From positions 44,917 to 108,916 of the forward strand of contig JAUVWL010000012.1 in the NCBI GenBank assembly GCA_030604135.1: DNA of 64,000 bases, written 5' to 3'. Both the position numbers and the translations under genes were made by a program. This DNA comes from Burkholderiales bacterium. Lineage in GTDB: Bacteria; Pseudomonadota; Gammaproteobacteria; Burkholderiales; Burkholderiaceae_C. Shown here piece after piece: positions 17,540-26,898 of this stretch. How positions within the stretch are numbered: the first letter of the stretch is position 1; each line of letters opens with the position of its first letter. The notes under the pieces were generated by a model. It was given only the letters and a program-made list of their open reading frames with translations, searched no databases and was not told the origin of the DNA.

Positions 17540-18326
17540 GGCTGGCCTCCGCGCCGGAGGTGTGGTGTTTGCGCTGGCCGGCATGGCCATGGCCCAGGTA
17601 GGCCTCGACCACGCGCTCGTCTTTCGACACGGTGGCGTAGTCGCCTTCGGCCAGCACCTCACCGCGCGCCAGCACGGTGATGCGGTCGCACAGGTCGGCC
17701 ACTACCGACAGGTTGTGTTCCACCATCAGCACGGTTCGCCCGCGCGCGGCCCGGCGGATCATGGCGGCCGCGTGGGCAATGTCTTCGGCGCCCATGCCGG
17801 CCATGGGCTCGTCCAGCAGCAACACCCGGGGTTCCAGCGCCAGCGTGGTGGCCAGCTCCAGCGCGCGCTTGCGGCCATAGGGCAGCTCGCCCGCCAGTTG
17901 GTCGGCCCATTCCGACAGGCCAGCCTCGGCCAGCAGCTCCAGCGCACGTTCGTTGAAGGTGGCCAGCGTGCGATCGCTGCGCCACCAGTCCATGGACTGG
18001 CCGCGGCGGCGTTGCAGGGCCAGACGCAGGTTCTCGAATACCGTCAGCTGTCCGAACACCGCCGAGATCTGGAACGAACGCACCAGGCCCTGGCGGGCCA
18101 CCGCGTCGGCCGGTGTGCGGGTGATGTCCTGCCCCTGAAACCGGATGCGCCCGGCGGTCGCGTCGATGAAGCGGGTCAGCAGGTTGAAGCAGGTCGTCTT
18201 GCCGGCCCCGTTGGGTCCGATCAGGGCGTGGATGCTGCCCTCCTGCACCGCCAGACTCACGTTCGAGACGGCGTGAAACCCGCTGAAACTGCGCGAGAGC
18301 CCCTGTGTTTCAAGAATGAAGGACAT
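17532..18326 (-). CDS. livG: ABC transporter ATP-binding protein, LivG family
   Basis: ATPase of 264 aa: Walker A GPNGAGKTT, a LivG-type insert (GLVRSFQISAVFGQLTVFENL), Walker B RVLLLDEPMAGMG and the H-loop MVEHNLSVV. The signature motif is degenerate (LPYGRKRALELATTLAL in place of LSYGxQR), which is normal for LivG proteins. It lies 138 bp after the binding-protein gene; that gap can form a GC-rich hairpin (GCTTCGG/CCGAAGC) which may lower expression of the membrane genes relative to the binding protein. Confidence 0.92.
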
Positions 18327-18464
18327 GATGAATGCAAGGTCGCAATGTGGGTGCAGGCAGCGGCTTCGGACCAGGGGCCGCCGCGCACAGCCGCCCCGAA
18401 GCGGCCGGCCCGCCCCCGTGGGGAGGATGCGGCTACACGCAGTGAACCAGCAACGGAGGGCGTC

Positions 18465-19688
18465 TTACTTTTTCACCAGATAGCAGGTGCTCTGCGACAG
18501 CGGCATGAAGGCCTGGTCGGCCGGAATGGTCTTCACCAGCTTGAGGTAGTCCCAAGGACCCTTGGACTCGGCCGGCGACTTCACCTCCCACAGGTACATG
18601 TCGTGCACCATGCGGCCATCTTCACGGATCTTGCCGGCCTTGGTGAACATGTCGCTGATCGGCATTTCGCGCATCTTGGCCGAGACGGCATCCGGGTCGT
18701 CGGTGCCTGCGGCCTGCACCGCCTTCAGGTAGTGCATCGTCGACGAATAGTCACCGGCGTGTGCCATGTTCGGCATCTGGCCGCCCACGCGCTGCTGGAA
18801 GCGCCGGGCAAACGCACGCGACTCGTCGTTCATGTCCCAGTACCAGGCATTGGTCAGCTGCAGGCCCTGCGCGGTCTGCAGGCCCAGCGAATGTACGTCC
18901 TGGATCCACAGCAGCAGCGCGGCCAGCTTCTGGTTCTTGGTGACGCCGAACTCGTTGGCCGCCTTGATGGCGTTGATGGTGTCGTTGCCGGTGGACGCCA
19001 GACCGATGATCTTGGCCCGCGAGGCCTGGGCCTGCAGCACATAGGACGAGAAGTCGGTGGTGCCCAGCGGGTGGCGTGCGGCGCCCACCACGCGGCCCTT
19101 GTTGGCCCGCACCACCTCGCTCACCTGCTGTTCCAGTCCAATGCCGAAGGCAAAGTCCACCGTCAGAAAAAACCAGGTGTCGCCACCGGCCTCGGCAATG
19201 GCCTTGCCGGTGCCGTGCGCCAGCGAATAGGCGTCGTAGGCGTAGTGCACCGTGTAGGGCGAGCACTGCGCGTTGGTCACGCCCACGTTGGAGGCGTTGT
19301 TCACAATGGCGTGGCGCTTCTTCTCTTTGGCCACACCGGCCACGGCCAGGGCCACGCCCGAGTTGGCCAGGTCGTTGATCATGTCCACACCACCGTCATA
19401 CCACTCGCGCGCCTTGGCGGCGCCCACGTCGGCTTTGTTCTGGTGGTCCGCAAAAACCACTTCGATGGGTTTGCCGAACATGGTGCCGCCGAAGTCCTCG
19501 ACGGCCATCTTGACGGCTTCCACCGCACCCCTGCCCGATATGTCGGCGTAGACGCCGGAAATGTCGGTCAGCACACCGATGCGCAACACATCGTTCGAGA
19601 GTCGGCCTTGCTGGGTGGCTTGCGCCTGGGCCACACCCACACTGGCCACGGCCACAACGGACGCGGCTGCCCACAGTTTCAGATCCAT
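18465..19688 (-). CDS. ABC transporter substrate-binding protein, LivK type
   Basis: Periplasmic binding protein of 407 aa with a signal peptide (MDLKLWAAASVVAVASVGVAQAQA). The Leu/Ile/Val-binding fold is evident in VLRIGVLTDISGVYADISG, ADHQNKADVGAAKAREWYDGG and the receptor-family ending. ATG 19688 starts the signal peptide. It is the first gene of the transporter cluster. This subfamily binds varied ligands (amides, aromatic acids, branched amino acids), so the ligand is left open. Confidence 0.9.
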   Translation of the reverse strand: MDLKLWAAASVVAVASVGVAQAQATQQGRLSNDVLRIGVLTDISGVYADISGRGAVEAVKMAVEDFGGTMFGKPIEVVFADHQNKADVGAAKAREWYDGGVDMINDLANSGVALAVAGVAKEKKRHAIVNNASNVGVTNAQCSPYTVHYAYDAYSLAHGTGKAIAEAGGDTWFFLTVDFAFGIGLEQQVSEVVRANKGRVVGAARHPLGTTDFSSYVLQAQASRAKIIGLASTGNDTINAIKAANEFGVTKNQKLAALLLWIQDVHSLGLQTAQGLQLTNAWYWDMNDESRAFARRFQQRVGGQMPNMAHAGDYSSTMHYLKAVQAAGTDDPDAVSAKMREMPISDMFTKAGKIREDGRMVHDMYLWEVKSPAESKGPWDYLKLVKTIPADQAFMPLSQSTCYLVKK

Positions 19689-19852
19689 GCTCTTGTCTCC
19701 TGTTTGGTTTTGGCCCCGAACCCGGTGTTCGAGTGAGTCCAATGCTAGGAGTGGGGGGCCCAGCCAACCATGGGTGGGAGGCACAGGAATCTACTCAAAA
19801 CACACATTTGCGGGGCCAGTTCGGGTAATCACGGACGTGGCCAACCCGCCCA

Positions 19853-19879
19853 TGTCACACCAAGCCGGGCTGCGTCGTC
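19853..19879 (+). promoter_or_regulatory. Candidate ECF41-dependent promoter
   Basis: TGTCACA (19853-19859), 16 bases, then CGTC (19876-19879). This is the -35/-10 pair known for ECF41 sigma factors, placed directly upstream of the operon that codes for an ECF41 protein. Transcription would start about 7 bp downstream, at or just before the ATG at 19888, implying a leaderless or near-leaderless mRNA unless translation begins later. Confidence 0.6.
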
Positions 19880-19887
19880 CTGTGGGT

Positions 19888-20583
19888 ATGACACGCCCAT
19901 TCATCCCCACCGCCTCTCCGTCCCTCACCGCTGCGGCGCGCTCTGCATCGCGCCGTCGCCGCCTGCACCGCTTGCACCGCCTGGGGGGTGTCGTGGTGGC
20001 CCTCTTTGCGCTGCTGCACCTGGGCAACCACCTGGTGGCCCTGGCCGGCCAGCCAGCCCACCAGCGCGTGCTGGAGGCATTGCGTCTGGTCTACCGCCAC
20101 CCGCTGGTCGAACCCCTGTTGCTGCTGGTGCTGGCCTGCCAGCTGGCCTCGGGTGCGGTGGGCGCCTGGCGCCTGCTGCGGACGGGCGGCAGCGGGCGCA
20201 CGCCGCCCCCGGTGGCCCGGCTGCAGGCCGTCTCTGGCCTGGTGCTGGGCGGCTTTGTGCTGGTGCACGTGGGCGCGGTGCTGGTGGGGCGGGCCGTGCT
20301 GCAGCTGGACACCAACTTCCACTTCGCGGCGGCCGGCCTGCACACACCCTGGGCCTGGTTCTTTGCGCCCTACTACGGGCTGGGCGTGGCCGCGCTGGGT
20401 GTGCACCTGGCCTGCGCGGCACAGCGCCACCGGCCGCCACAACCCGGCCCCTGGCGCCGCGCCCTGCCCTGGCTGCTGGGGTTGGGCGGCGCGGTGCTGG
20501 GCGCGCTGCTGGTGGCCCTGATGGCCGGCTGGCTGGTTCCGGTGGTCATACCCGCCACCTACCTGTCCGCCTATCCGGTTTAA
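19888..20583 (+). CDS. Five-helix membrane protein, possible haem-binding cytochrome b-like
   Basis: A 231-aa integral membrane protein with about five helices. Helix 1 carries HLGNH, helix 3 carries LVHVG and helix 4 GVHLACAAQ, the His placement seen in succinate dehydrogenase/fumarate reductase-type cytochrome b anchors, so haem binding is possible but unproven. ATG 19888 is used; an in-frame ATG at 19852 would overlap the candidate -35 element. It ends 7 bp before the ECF41 sigma gene and is probably co-transcribed with it. Confidence 0.65.
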   Translation: MTRPFIPTASPSLTAAARSASRRRRLHRLHRLGGVVVALFALLHLGNHLVALAGQPAHQRVLEALRLVYRHPLVEPLLLLVLACQLASGAVGAWRLLRTGGSGRTPPPVARLQAVSGLVLGGFVLVHVGAVLVGRAVLQLDTNFHFAAAGLHTPWAWFFAPYYGLGVAALGVHLACAAQRHRPPQPGPWRRALPWLLGLGGAVLGALLVALMAGWLVPVVIPATYLSAYPV

Positions 20584-20590
20584 TGTGCGC

Positions 20591-21538
20591 ATGAGCCTTG
20601 CCGAGTTCGAGCTTCATCGCCGCCGCCTGCGCGCCCTGGCCTACCGCATGCTGGGTTCGCGCAGCGAGGCCGACGACATGGTGCAAGAGGCCTGGCTGCG
20701 CTGGCAGGCGGTGGACCCCGCCACCGTGCAAGACCCCCTGGCCTACCTGTGCCGCACCACCACCCACCTGTGCCTGGACCACCTGCAAAGCGCCCGCGCC
20801 CGGCGCGAGCAGTATGTGGGCCTGTGGCTGCCCGAACCGCTGGTGGACGACGCCCTGGCCGACTACCAGCCCACCGACCCCGAAACCGCGCTGGGCCTGC
20901 GCCAGCAGCTGTCGCTGGGTTTTCTGCTGGCGCTGCAGCACCTGTCTGCGCTGGAGCGCGCCGCCTTCCTGCTGCACGACGTGTTCGACCTGGGCTTTGA
21001 CGACATTGCTCGCACGCTGGGCCGCGGCACCGCCGCCTGCCGCCAGCTGGCCAGCCGCGCCCGCCAGCACCTGCGGGCCCAGGGCTTTGACGCCGACCAC
21101 CCCCCCGCACCGCAGCTGAGCCACCCCACCCAGGCGCACCCGCAAGGCCAGGCCCTGCTGGCCGCCTTTGCCCAGGCCCTGGCCAGCGGCCAGGTCGACA
21201 CCCTGGCCAGCCTGCTGGCCGAAGACGTGCGCCTCTACAGCGACGGGGGCGGCCTGGTCAGCGCCCTGCCCGCCCCGCTGCACGGCCGACTGCGCGTGGC
21301 CAAGGCCCTTCTGGGCTTTGCCAAAAGCTGGCAACGCAACCCAGGCGAACAGGCCCTGCACGCCGCCCGCGTCAACGGCCAGCCCGGCGCCCTGATCTGG
21401 AACGCCCAGGGGGCGCTGGAGCAGGCCTGCGCGCTGGAGCTGGACGCCACCGGCCGCGTGCGCGGCCTGTACTTCCAGCGCAACCCGCACAAACTCCAAC
21501 ACATCCACCGCGCCCCGGCGCCCGTAGAACATGGGTGA
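20591..21538 (+). CDS. ECF41-family RNA polymerase sigma factor
   Basis: A 315-aa ECF sigma factor with sigma2 (YRMLGSRSEADDMVQEAWLRW) and sigma4 (LSALERAAFLLHDVFDLGFDDIARTLGRG) regions plus a C-terminal SnoaL-like extension of about 110 residues. It has the hallmarks of ECF41: the linker motif WLPEP, DGGG in the extension and NPHKL (for NPDKL) near the end. In this family the extension, not a separate anti-sigma protein, tunes activity. The ATG at 20591 overlaps nothing upstream; the gene end overlaps the next gene by 8 bp. Confidence 0.92.
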   Translation: MSLAEFELHRRRLRALAYRMLGSRSEADDMVQEAWLRWQAVDPATVQDPLAYLCRTTTHLCLDHLQSARARREQYVGLWLPEPLVDDALADYQPTDPETALGLRQQLSLGFLLALQHLSALERAAFLLHDVFDLGFDDIARTLGRGTAACRQLASRARQHLRAQGFDADHPPAPQLSHPTQAHPQGQALLAAFAQALASGQVDTLASLLAEDVRLYSDGGGLVSALPAPLHGRLRVAKALLGFAKSWQRNPGEQALHAARVNGQPGALIWNAQGALEQACALELDATGRVRGLYFQRNPHKLQHIHRAPAPVEHG

Positions 21539-21953
21539 AACCATCCTGACCCTGGCCGGCGCCTGCAGCGCCCTGGCCGCCCTGGCCCACGTGGTCTGCG
21601 TCATCGTGGGCGGCCCGGCCTACCGCCTGATGGGCGCGGGCGAGCGCATGGCCCGCGCCGCCGAGGCCGGCCACTGGCAACCGGCCGCCGTCACCCTTGC
21701 GATTGCCAGCCTGCTGGGCGTGTGGGCGCTGCTGGCCTTCTCTGGCGCCGGGCTGGTGCCCCCCATTCCCTTCACCCGCCCGGCCCTGGTCCTGATCAGC
21801 GCGTTGTACCTCGCCAGAGGCCTGGCATTCCCGCTGCTGATGCCCGCCTTCCCCGAGAACTCCCTGCGCTTCTGGCTGGTGTCATCGGGGATTTGTCTGG
21901 TGATGGGTGGGCTGCATGCGTGGGGGGTGGTGTTGCGGTGGGGGGAGATGTGA
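21531..21953 (+). CDS. Small four-helix membrane protein
   Basis: A 140-aa protein with four predicted helices (about residues 5-27, 53-72, 82-103 and 115-133) and no charged catalytic motif. It overlaps the ECF41 sigma gene by 8 bp, so the two are translationally coupled. It resembles small membrane proteins of unknown function that often neighbour sigma factors. Codon use and coupling argue that it is real. Confidence 0.7.
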   Translation: MGETILTLAGACSALAALAHVVCVIVGGPAYRLMGAGERMARAAEAGHWQPAAVTLAIASLLGVWALLAFSGAGLVPPIPFTRPALVLISALYLARGLAFPLLMPAFPENSLRFWLVSSGICLVMGGLHAWGVVLRWGEM

Positions 21954-22168
21954 GCAGGTTTGGCGCGCAGATCTTCGCTTGGTTGACAGGGGCCTGACGA
22001 ACTGGTCTGCAGCACCCCCGTTCGTTCGACGGCCGATGCCGAACGGGTGCTACCGGCCCTCAAGCCGACATCTCCAACCGGAGGATGGGTGTGCAGTGGT
22101 TCCAGTCATTTGTGGTCACACCAGCGCAGATCATGGCGCGAAGGACTGAAATGCTCTGCAGTTCGCAT

Positions 22169-24385
22169 TCAGCTGCCGCTTGAGCGCCAGCGCCGTAGCA
22201 GCAAAGTGTTGGAGATCACGCTGATGCTGCTCAGGGCCATGGCGGCGCCGGCCACCATCGGATTGAGCATGCCCAGTGCGGCCAGAGGAATGCCGATCAC
22301 GTTGTACGCAAAGGCCCAGAACAGGTTCTGGCGGATTTTGGCGTAGGTTCTTCGCGAGATGTCGATGGCATCTGCGATCAACGCCGGATCACCTCGCATG
22401 AGGGTGATGCCCGCTGCGTGCATGGCCACGTCTGTACCGGTTGACATGGCCATCCCCACATCGGCAGCGGCCAGTGCCGGTGCATCATTGATACCGTCAC
22501 CCACCATGGCCACGCGCTCGCCACCATGGCGAATCTCGGCCACGATGTCGGCCTTGTCTGACGGCAGGACTTCTGACCGGATGCGGTCAAGACCCAACGC
22601 CCGACCCACCGCCTGGGCACTGCTGTGGTTGTCGCCTGTCACCAGCACGGTCTGGATGCCCAGCGCCTTCAGCTGTCGAATGGCCTGCGCGGCTGTAGGC
22701 TTGAGTTCATCACCAAAGGCCAGAAGGCCCATCAATCGGGGACCGTCGGTCATGTCTGCCAGCCACGATACGGTGCGGCCTTGCTCCTGCAGCATCTTGG
22801 CCACTGCGGCAATGGGTGAGATGTCGACGTTCAGCTCATTCATATACCGCGTACTTCCCAGGCGCAGATCGCGCCCCTTCACCTGTGCCGACATGCCCCG
22901 CCCGGCGATGGCAGTGACAGCGTGAGCTGCAGGCACGGTGACCGCCCTTTCTCGCGCCCTATCCAGAACGGCCTTGGCCAGAGGATGTTCACTGCCATTC
23001 TGGATGGCGGCAGCCAATGGCAGCAGTTGACCTTCTTGTCCAGCCATGGCCTCCAGTGCCACCAGGGTCGGCTTGCCCTGGGTGAGCGTACCGGTCTTAT
23101 CGAAGGCGACGGTGTTGATTCTGTGAGCAATTTCCAGCGCCTCGGCATCCTTGATGAGGATGCCTCGACGCGCCGCAACCCCTGTGCCTGTCATGATCGC
23201 CGCGGGCGTTGCCAGCCCGAGCGCGCAGGGGCAGGCGATCACCAGCACGGCCACAGCGTTCAGGATGGCTTGCTCCCAGTTGCCGGTCAGAAGTCCCCAA
23301 CCCAACATGGTGGTCAGCGCCAGTCCCATCACAACGGGTACAAACACTGCGCTGACCTTGTCCACCATGCGCTGGATGGGTGCCTTCTTGGCCTGGGCCG
23401 ACTCCACCATGCGCACTATGCGCGATAGGGTGGACTCGGCGCCAATGGCGGTGGTCCGGATCAGCAGCAGGCCCTCGCCATTGACGGCACCACCTGTGAC
23501 CACGTCGCCAGGGAGTTTGGCCACCGGCAGGCTTTCCCCAGTGATCAGGGATTCGTCCACTTCACTGGCACCCTGGCTGACGACGCCGTCCACGGGAACC
23601 CGCTCGCCAGGTCGGACGACGACAAGATCGCCTACCTTGACTTGCGTCAGTGTCATGTCGACATCACCCGAAGGGGTGCGCACACGCGCGATTTCCGGTC
23701 GCAAGGCGTTGAGCGCCTGGATCGCCGCCGTGGTTTGGCGCTTGGCGCGGGCCTCCAGCCACTTGCCCAGCAACACCAGCGTGATGATCACTGCAGAGGC
23801 CTCGAAATACAGGTGTGGCGTACCGTGCGCAGCATGTCTGAGCAGCAGGTAGAGGCTCAGTCCGTAGCCGGCAGAGGTGCCCAACGCGACCAGCAGGTCC
23901 ATGTTGCCGGTTCCCGCTCGCAGCGCTTTCCAGCCGGCACGATAAAAGCGTGCGCCCAGCCAAAACTGAACCGGCGTCGCCAGGAGCAACTGGATCCAGC
24001 CGGCAATCGACCATTCTTTGTCGAGCAACATGCCCACCATGGGCATGACCAGCGGCAATGTCAGGGCGGCCGACAGTGCCACTGGCCACCAGGGTTCAGC
24101 GCGACCGGGTGGACGGCTTCCATCGGCGCCTTGCGCCTCCGCAACTTGATAGCCAGCCCCCTCCACGGCGAGGACCAGCGCCGGCCGCGTCACCTGCGGC
24201 GCCGCCATGACGGAAGCGCTTTCGATTGCGAGGTTCACGGTGACATCCTGGACACCGGGGACGGCCTTCAGGGCCTTCTCAATGCGCCCCACGCAGGAGG
24301 CACAGGTCATGCCCTGGATGGACAGGTTGAATTCGATGTCGGTGCGGCTGTCTGGCTGCGCCTCAGTGGTGGCAAGTGTGTTCAC
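22169..24385 (-). CDS. copA: Copper-exporting P1B-type ATPase
   Basis: Exports Cu(I) from the cytoplasm across the inner membrane. The 738-aa protein (from GTG 24385) has one N-terminal metal-binding domain with GMTCASC (Cys28, Cys31), eight membrane helices, the metal-path motif CPC (385-387), DKTGT with the phosphorylated Asp (429-433), an SEHPLA nucleotide site and [10 protein letters not shown]. The GTG start has an AAGGAAGG ribosome-binding site and directly precedes the metal domain; the ATG reading upstream would start inside the promoter. It is divergent from copZ, and the intergenic region has two CueR-type operators. Confidence 0.93.
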   Translation of the reverse strand: MNTLATTEAQPDSRTDIEFNLSIQGMTCASCVGRIEKALKAVPGVQDVTVNLAIESASVMAAPQVTRPALVLAVEGAGYQVAEAQGADGSRPPGRAEPWWPVALSAALTLPLVMPMVGMLLDKEWSIAGWIQLLLATPVQFWLGARFYRAGWKALRAGTGNMDLLVALGTSAGYGLSLYLLLRHAAHGTPHLYFEASAVIITLVLLGKWLEARAKRQTTAAIQALNALRPEIARVRTPSGDVDMTLTQVKVGDLVVVRPGERVPVDGVVSQGASEVDESLITGESLPVAKLPGDVVTGGAVNGEGLLLIRTTAIGAESTLSRIVRMVESAQAKKAPIQRMVDKVSAVFVPVVMGLALTTMLGWGLLTGNWEQAILNAVAVLVIACPCALGLATPAAIMTGTGVAARRGILIKDAEALEIAHRINTVAFDKTGTLTQGKPTLVALEAMAGQEGQLLPLAAAIQNGSEHPLAKAVLDRARERAVTVPAAHAVTAIAGRGMSAQVKGRDLRLGSTRYMNELNVDISPIAAVAKMLQEQGRTVSWLADMTDGPRLMGLLAFGDELKPTAAQAIRQLKALGIQTVLVTGDNHSSAQAVGRALGLDRIRSEVLPSDKADIVAEIRHGGERVAMVGDGINDAPALAAADVGMAMSTGTDVAMHAAGITLMRGDPALIADAIDISRRTYAKIRQNLFWAFAYNVIGIPLAALGMLNPMVAGAAMALSSISVISNTLLLRRWRSSGS

Positions 24386-24430
24386 GGAACCTTCCTTCAA
24401 ATGGTGGGTTGGTGTCCGGAACTCTTGGAC

Positions 24431-24445
24431 TTGACGCAGTGGCAA
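24431..24445 (-). promoter_or_regulatory. CueR-type operator in the copA promoter
   Basis: On the minus strand TTGACC (-35, 24451-24446) is followed directly by the dyad TTGCCACTGCGTCAA (24445-24431). A 19-bp spacer puts a poor -10 (AAGAGT) at 24426-24421. An over-long spacer filled by an operator is the MerR/CueR architecture. Confidence 0.72.
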
Positions 24446-24478
24446 GGTCAAGCGACGTCTGATTGAATTTGCCAGTTC

Positions 24479-24509
24479 TTGACATTGCCGCTGTGACAAG
24501 CTTGAGACT
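24479..24509 (+). promoter_or_regulatory. CueR-type promoter/operator of copZ
   Basis: TTGACA (24479-24484) abuts the dyad TTGCCGCTGTGACAA (24485-24499), which differs from the copA site at three positions. With a 19-bp spacer a weak -10 (GAGACT) falls at 24504-24509. It reads toward copZ. Confidence 0.7.
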
Positions 24510-24540
24510 CAAAGCTCCTCAACTTTTCAAGGAGTACGAC

Positions 24541-24732
24541 ATGCATGAGTTTCAGTTGCCCGACATGACATGCGGTCATTGCGCTGGCGTGGTCGGAAAG
24601 GCGCTGCACCTGGCCGATCCGGATTGCAAGATCCAGGTGGATCTGCCAGCCCGCAAGGTCAGCGTGCGAAGCCATGAAGCGCGCGACTTGCTGGCCGAAG
24701 CCCTGACCGACGCCGGCTATCCACCCGCCTGA
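24541..24732 (+). CDS. copZ: CopZ-like copper chaperone
   Basis: A 63-aa single heavy-metal-associated domain that carries Cu(I) in the cytoplasm and hands it to CopA. The metal site is MTCGHC, and the ferredoxin-like fold is complete in 63 residues. ATG 24541 follows an AAGGAG site at 24529-24534. The gene lies between divergent copA and co-directional cueR, each with a CueR-type operator. Confidence 0.9.
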   Translation: MHEFQLPDMTCGHCAGVVGKALHLADPDCKIQVDLPARKVSVRSHEARDLLAEALTDAGYPPA

Positions 24733-24762
24733 GGGAAGAGACCATCTTCAAGCCAAGGTTTC

Positions 24763-24793
24763 TTGACCTTGACACGGTGGCAAGGAAGACATT
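24763..24793 (+). promoter_or_regulatory. CueR-type promoter/operator of cueR
   Basis: TTGACC (24763-24768) abuts the dyad TTGACACGGTGGCAA (24769-24783), the near-palindromic counterpart of the two sites upstream; a 19-bp spacer leads to GACATT at 24788-24793. It suggests autoregulation. Confidence 0.68.
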
Positions 24794-24836
24794 TCTGCAC
24801 CACCGTGCCTTCTCTTGTCTTGCAAGGAGCGCTTCC

Positions 24837-25397
24837 ATGTCCCAGCTCATGAACATTGGCCAGGCAGCCAGAGCAGCTGGCGTATCACCCAAGATGATTC
24901 GTCACTATGAGCAGACAGGCTTGCTGCCGCAGGCCCAACGAAGCGACGCGGGGTATCGCCTGTATGGAGAGCGTGATGTGTCGGTCCTGCGCTTCATCCG
25001 GCAGTCCCGGCGCCTGGGCTTCTCCATGCCGCAGATTGCCGACCTGATCGGTCAATGGGGCGACACCCACCGGTCAAGCCGGCAGGTCAAGGACATTGCC
25101 CTGCGCCATCTGGCCGACCTGGAGGAAAAGCTGAGAGAAATTGTGGAGATGAAGGCCGGTCTGGAGGAGCTGGTCCAGGCCTGCGCGGGTGACGATCACT
25201 CCGATTGCGCGATCCTGGACAACCTGGCCTCCGAGAGTCAACAAGTGCCGCGTCATGAAGCGCGCTTTGTAAAGCCCAGGCGCCGACCTGGACTTGAACA
25301 CCAGAAATCGCGCACGCCCTCACCAGCCCCACCCTCCGGGCATGTCGACCTGATGGCCTGGATGCGCGGAGTGAAGACGCCCCAAGTCCATCTCTGA
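24837..25397 (+). CDS. cueR: CueR-type MerR-family copper regulator
   Basis: A Cu(I)-sensing activator of 186 aa. The N-terminal MerR winged helix is MNIGQAARAAGVSPKMIRHYEQTGLL, followed by the dimerisation coiled coil (about residues 82-113). The Cu(I) loop is CAGDDHSDC with Cys116 and Cys124, matching E. coli Cys112 and Cys120. The protein is about 50 residues longer than usual: after the metal loop a basic, Pro-rich tail (131-186) has no known counterpart. An alternative start is the ATG at 24849. It probably controls copA, copZ and itself through the three matching operators. Confidence 0.92.
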   Translation: MSQLMNIGQAARAAGVSPKMIRHYEQTGLLPQAQRSDAGYRLYGERDVSVLRFIRQSRRLGFSMPQIADLIGQWGDTHRSSRQVKDIALRHLADLEEKLREIVEMKAGLEELVQACAGDDHSDCAILDNLASESQQVPRHEARFVKPRRRPGLEHQKSRTPSPAPPSGHVDLMAWMRGVKTPQVHL

Positions 25398-25506
25398 TGG
25401 GTTCACGCAGACGCAGAGTTGTCGGCCGCTCAGACGAGCGTCATGCCTGCAGTCACCAGCCGAAGGCCCGCTGTCAATGCGAAAGATCTGCGGTGACGAT
25501 CTGGCA

Positions 25507-26898
25507 TCAGGCGAGATCCGTGCGGGGAAACACAAGGCAAAAGGAGGTCGATCCGTCCTCGGAGGTGGCTGACACCGAGCCACCGTGTGCCGCCATGATG
25601 GCCTGTGTGATCGACAGGCCAAGGCCTGTCCCGTCGGAGTGCGGATGGCTGCGCGACTTGTCCACCCGAAAGAAGCGATCAAACAACCGCGGCAGCACGT
25701 CCGGTGGGATACCCGGTCCACAGTTGCTCAGACACAGCCTTGTCATTTCGTCTCCGGTCTCAATCGTCACCACGACGTCAGCCTCCGAAGGCGAATGTCT
25801 GAGCGCATTGGAGAGCAAATTGCCAATGGCTCGCCGGATCATCAGCCGGTCACCCATGACCCGGGCTTCACCAATCACCATCAGGCGGACTTGTTTGTCC
25901 TCCGCCACAGCTTCATAGAACTCGAACAGTGCTTGCGTTTCCTCATGCAAGGAAATCGACTCACGATGGGGAAGCTCAATGCCATTCTCAGTTTTTGCCA
26001 GGAACAGCATGTCGGACACCATGCGGGCCAGCCGCTGAAACTCTTCCGCGTTGGATGCAAGGACGTCCTGGTAGGCGCTCGCCTCCCGTTTCTGGGCCAG
26101 CGATACCTGGGTCTGGGTCAACAGGTTGTTGATGGGGGTCCGCAGCTCGTGGGCCAGGTCGCTGGAGAAATCCTGCAGACGAACAAACGCCGACTGCAGA
26201 CGGTCCAACATGGTGTTCAGGCTTTGTGCAAGGTCCGCGAACTCCGCAGGAACGGCATCAACCGGCATGCGCTGGTCCAGCTTTTGCGCCGTGACTGTCA
26301 AGGCTCGTTCCTTCATGATCCGAAGAGGTGCCAGTCCGCGACGAGCAGCCCACCAGCCCAGCAGACCGCTCACCAGGATCGCCCCCAGCAGATAAAGCGT
26401 CAGCGTCTGCCGCAGGTCTTTCATGAAATGTGCGTGGTGACCCGTGTCGACGGCAATGCTCAGTCGCATGGGCTGGTCCACGCCACCCTGGGGCGAGCGT
26501 GAAGGAGCATCGATGCTTGCCGACAGGCCTCTCAGGGTCTGACGACCCAGGTTCCAGCTCACGGGCTCCGCGTCAAGACCCGCATCGGGTAGGCGGACGG
26601 GAAACTGCTGATCACCCCGCCCATAGATCGGCTCTTCATCCAGCCAAAGCCCGATCAACAGCCCATGGTGGCTGTCCATCAGTTCGTCAAGCCGTGCGGA
26701 CAGCACCTCGCGCGAAGGCGCCTCCCTGACGATCTGCTGAACCAGTCCAATCTTGTCAAGCAGATAGTCTCTGTCGAGTTCGACGAAGTGCCGCCCGGTC
26801 GCGTACAACACAAGGAACCCCATGCCGACAAGCACCGCAGCCGACACCAGGGTGTAGAAGGCGGTCAGGCGTGTGGTCAGAGACAGTCGGCCCAGCAT
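25507..26898 (-). CDS. copS: Heavy-metal sensor histidine kinase, CusS/CopS type
   Basis: Inner-membrane kinase of 463 aa. Two helices (about 13-33 and 164-185) bracket a periplasmic sensor domain containing a Met/His stretch (DTGHHAHFMKDL near residue 155). HAMP follows, then the phospho-acceptor His250 in AHELRTPINN and the ATP-lid motifs DGTGLGLSIT. It belongs to the CusS/IrlS heavy-metal family. The start shares one base with the copR stop (TGATG). With CopR it probably senses periplasmic copper or silver. Confidence 0.9.
   Translation of the reverse strand: MLGRLSLTTRLTAFYTLVSAAVLVGMGFLVLYATGRHFVELDRDYLLDKIGLVQQIVREAPSREVLSARLDELMDSHHGLLIGLWLDEEPIYGRGDQQFPVRLPDAGLDAEPVSWNLGRQTLRGLSASIDAPSRSPQGGVDQPMRLSIAVDTGHHAHFMKDLRQTLTLYLLGAILVSGLLGWWAARRGLAPLRIMKERALTVTAQKLDQRMPVDAVPAEFADLAQSLNTMLDRLQSAFVRLQDFSSDLAHELRTPINNLLTQTQVSLAQKREASAYQDVLASNAEEFQRLARMVSDMLFLAKTENGIELPHRESISLHEETQALFEFYEAVAEDKQVRLMVIGEARVMGDRLMIRRAIGNLLSNALRHSPSEADVVVTIETGDEMTRLCLSNCGPGIPPDVLPRLFDRFFRVDKSRSHPHSDGTGLGLSITQAIMAAHGGSVSATSEDGSTSFCLVFPRTDLA

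Noticed and set aside
24385..24499. Longer ATG-like start for copA upstream of GTG 24385
   Set aside because: It would overlap the CueR-type operator and copA promoter, and the added residues have no resemblance to CopA N-termini.
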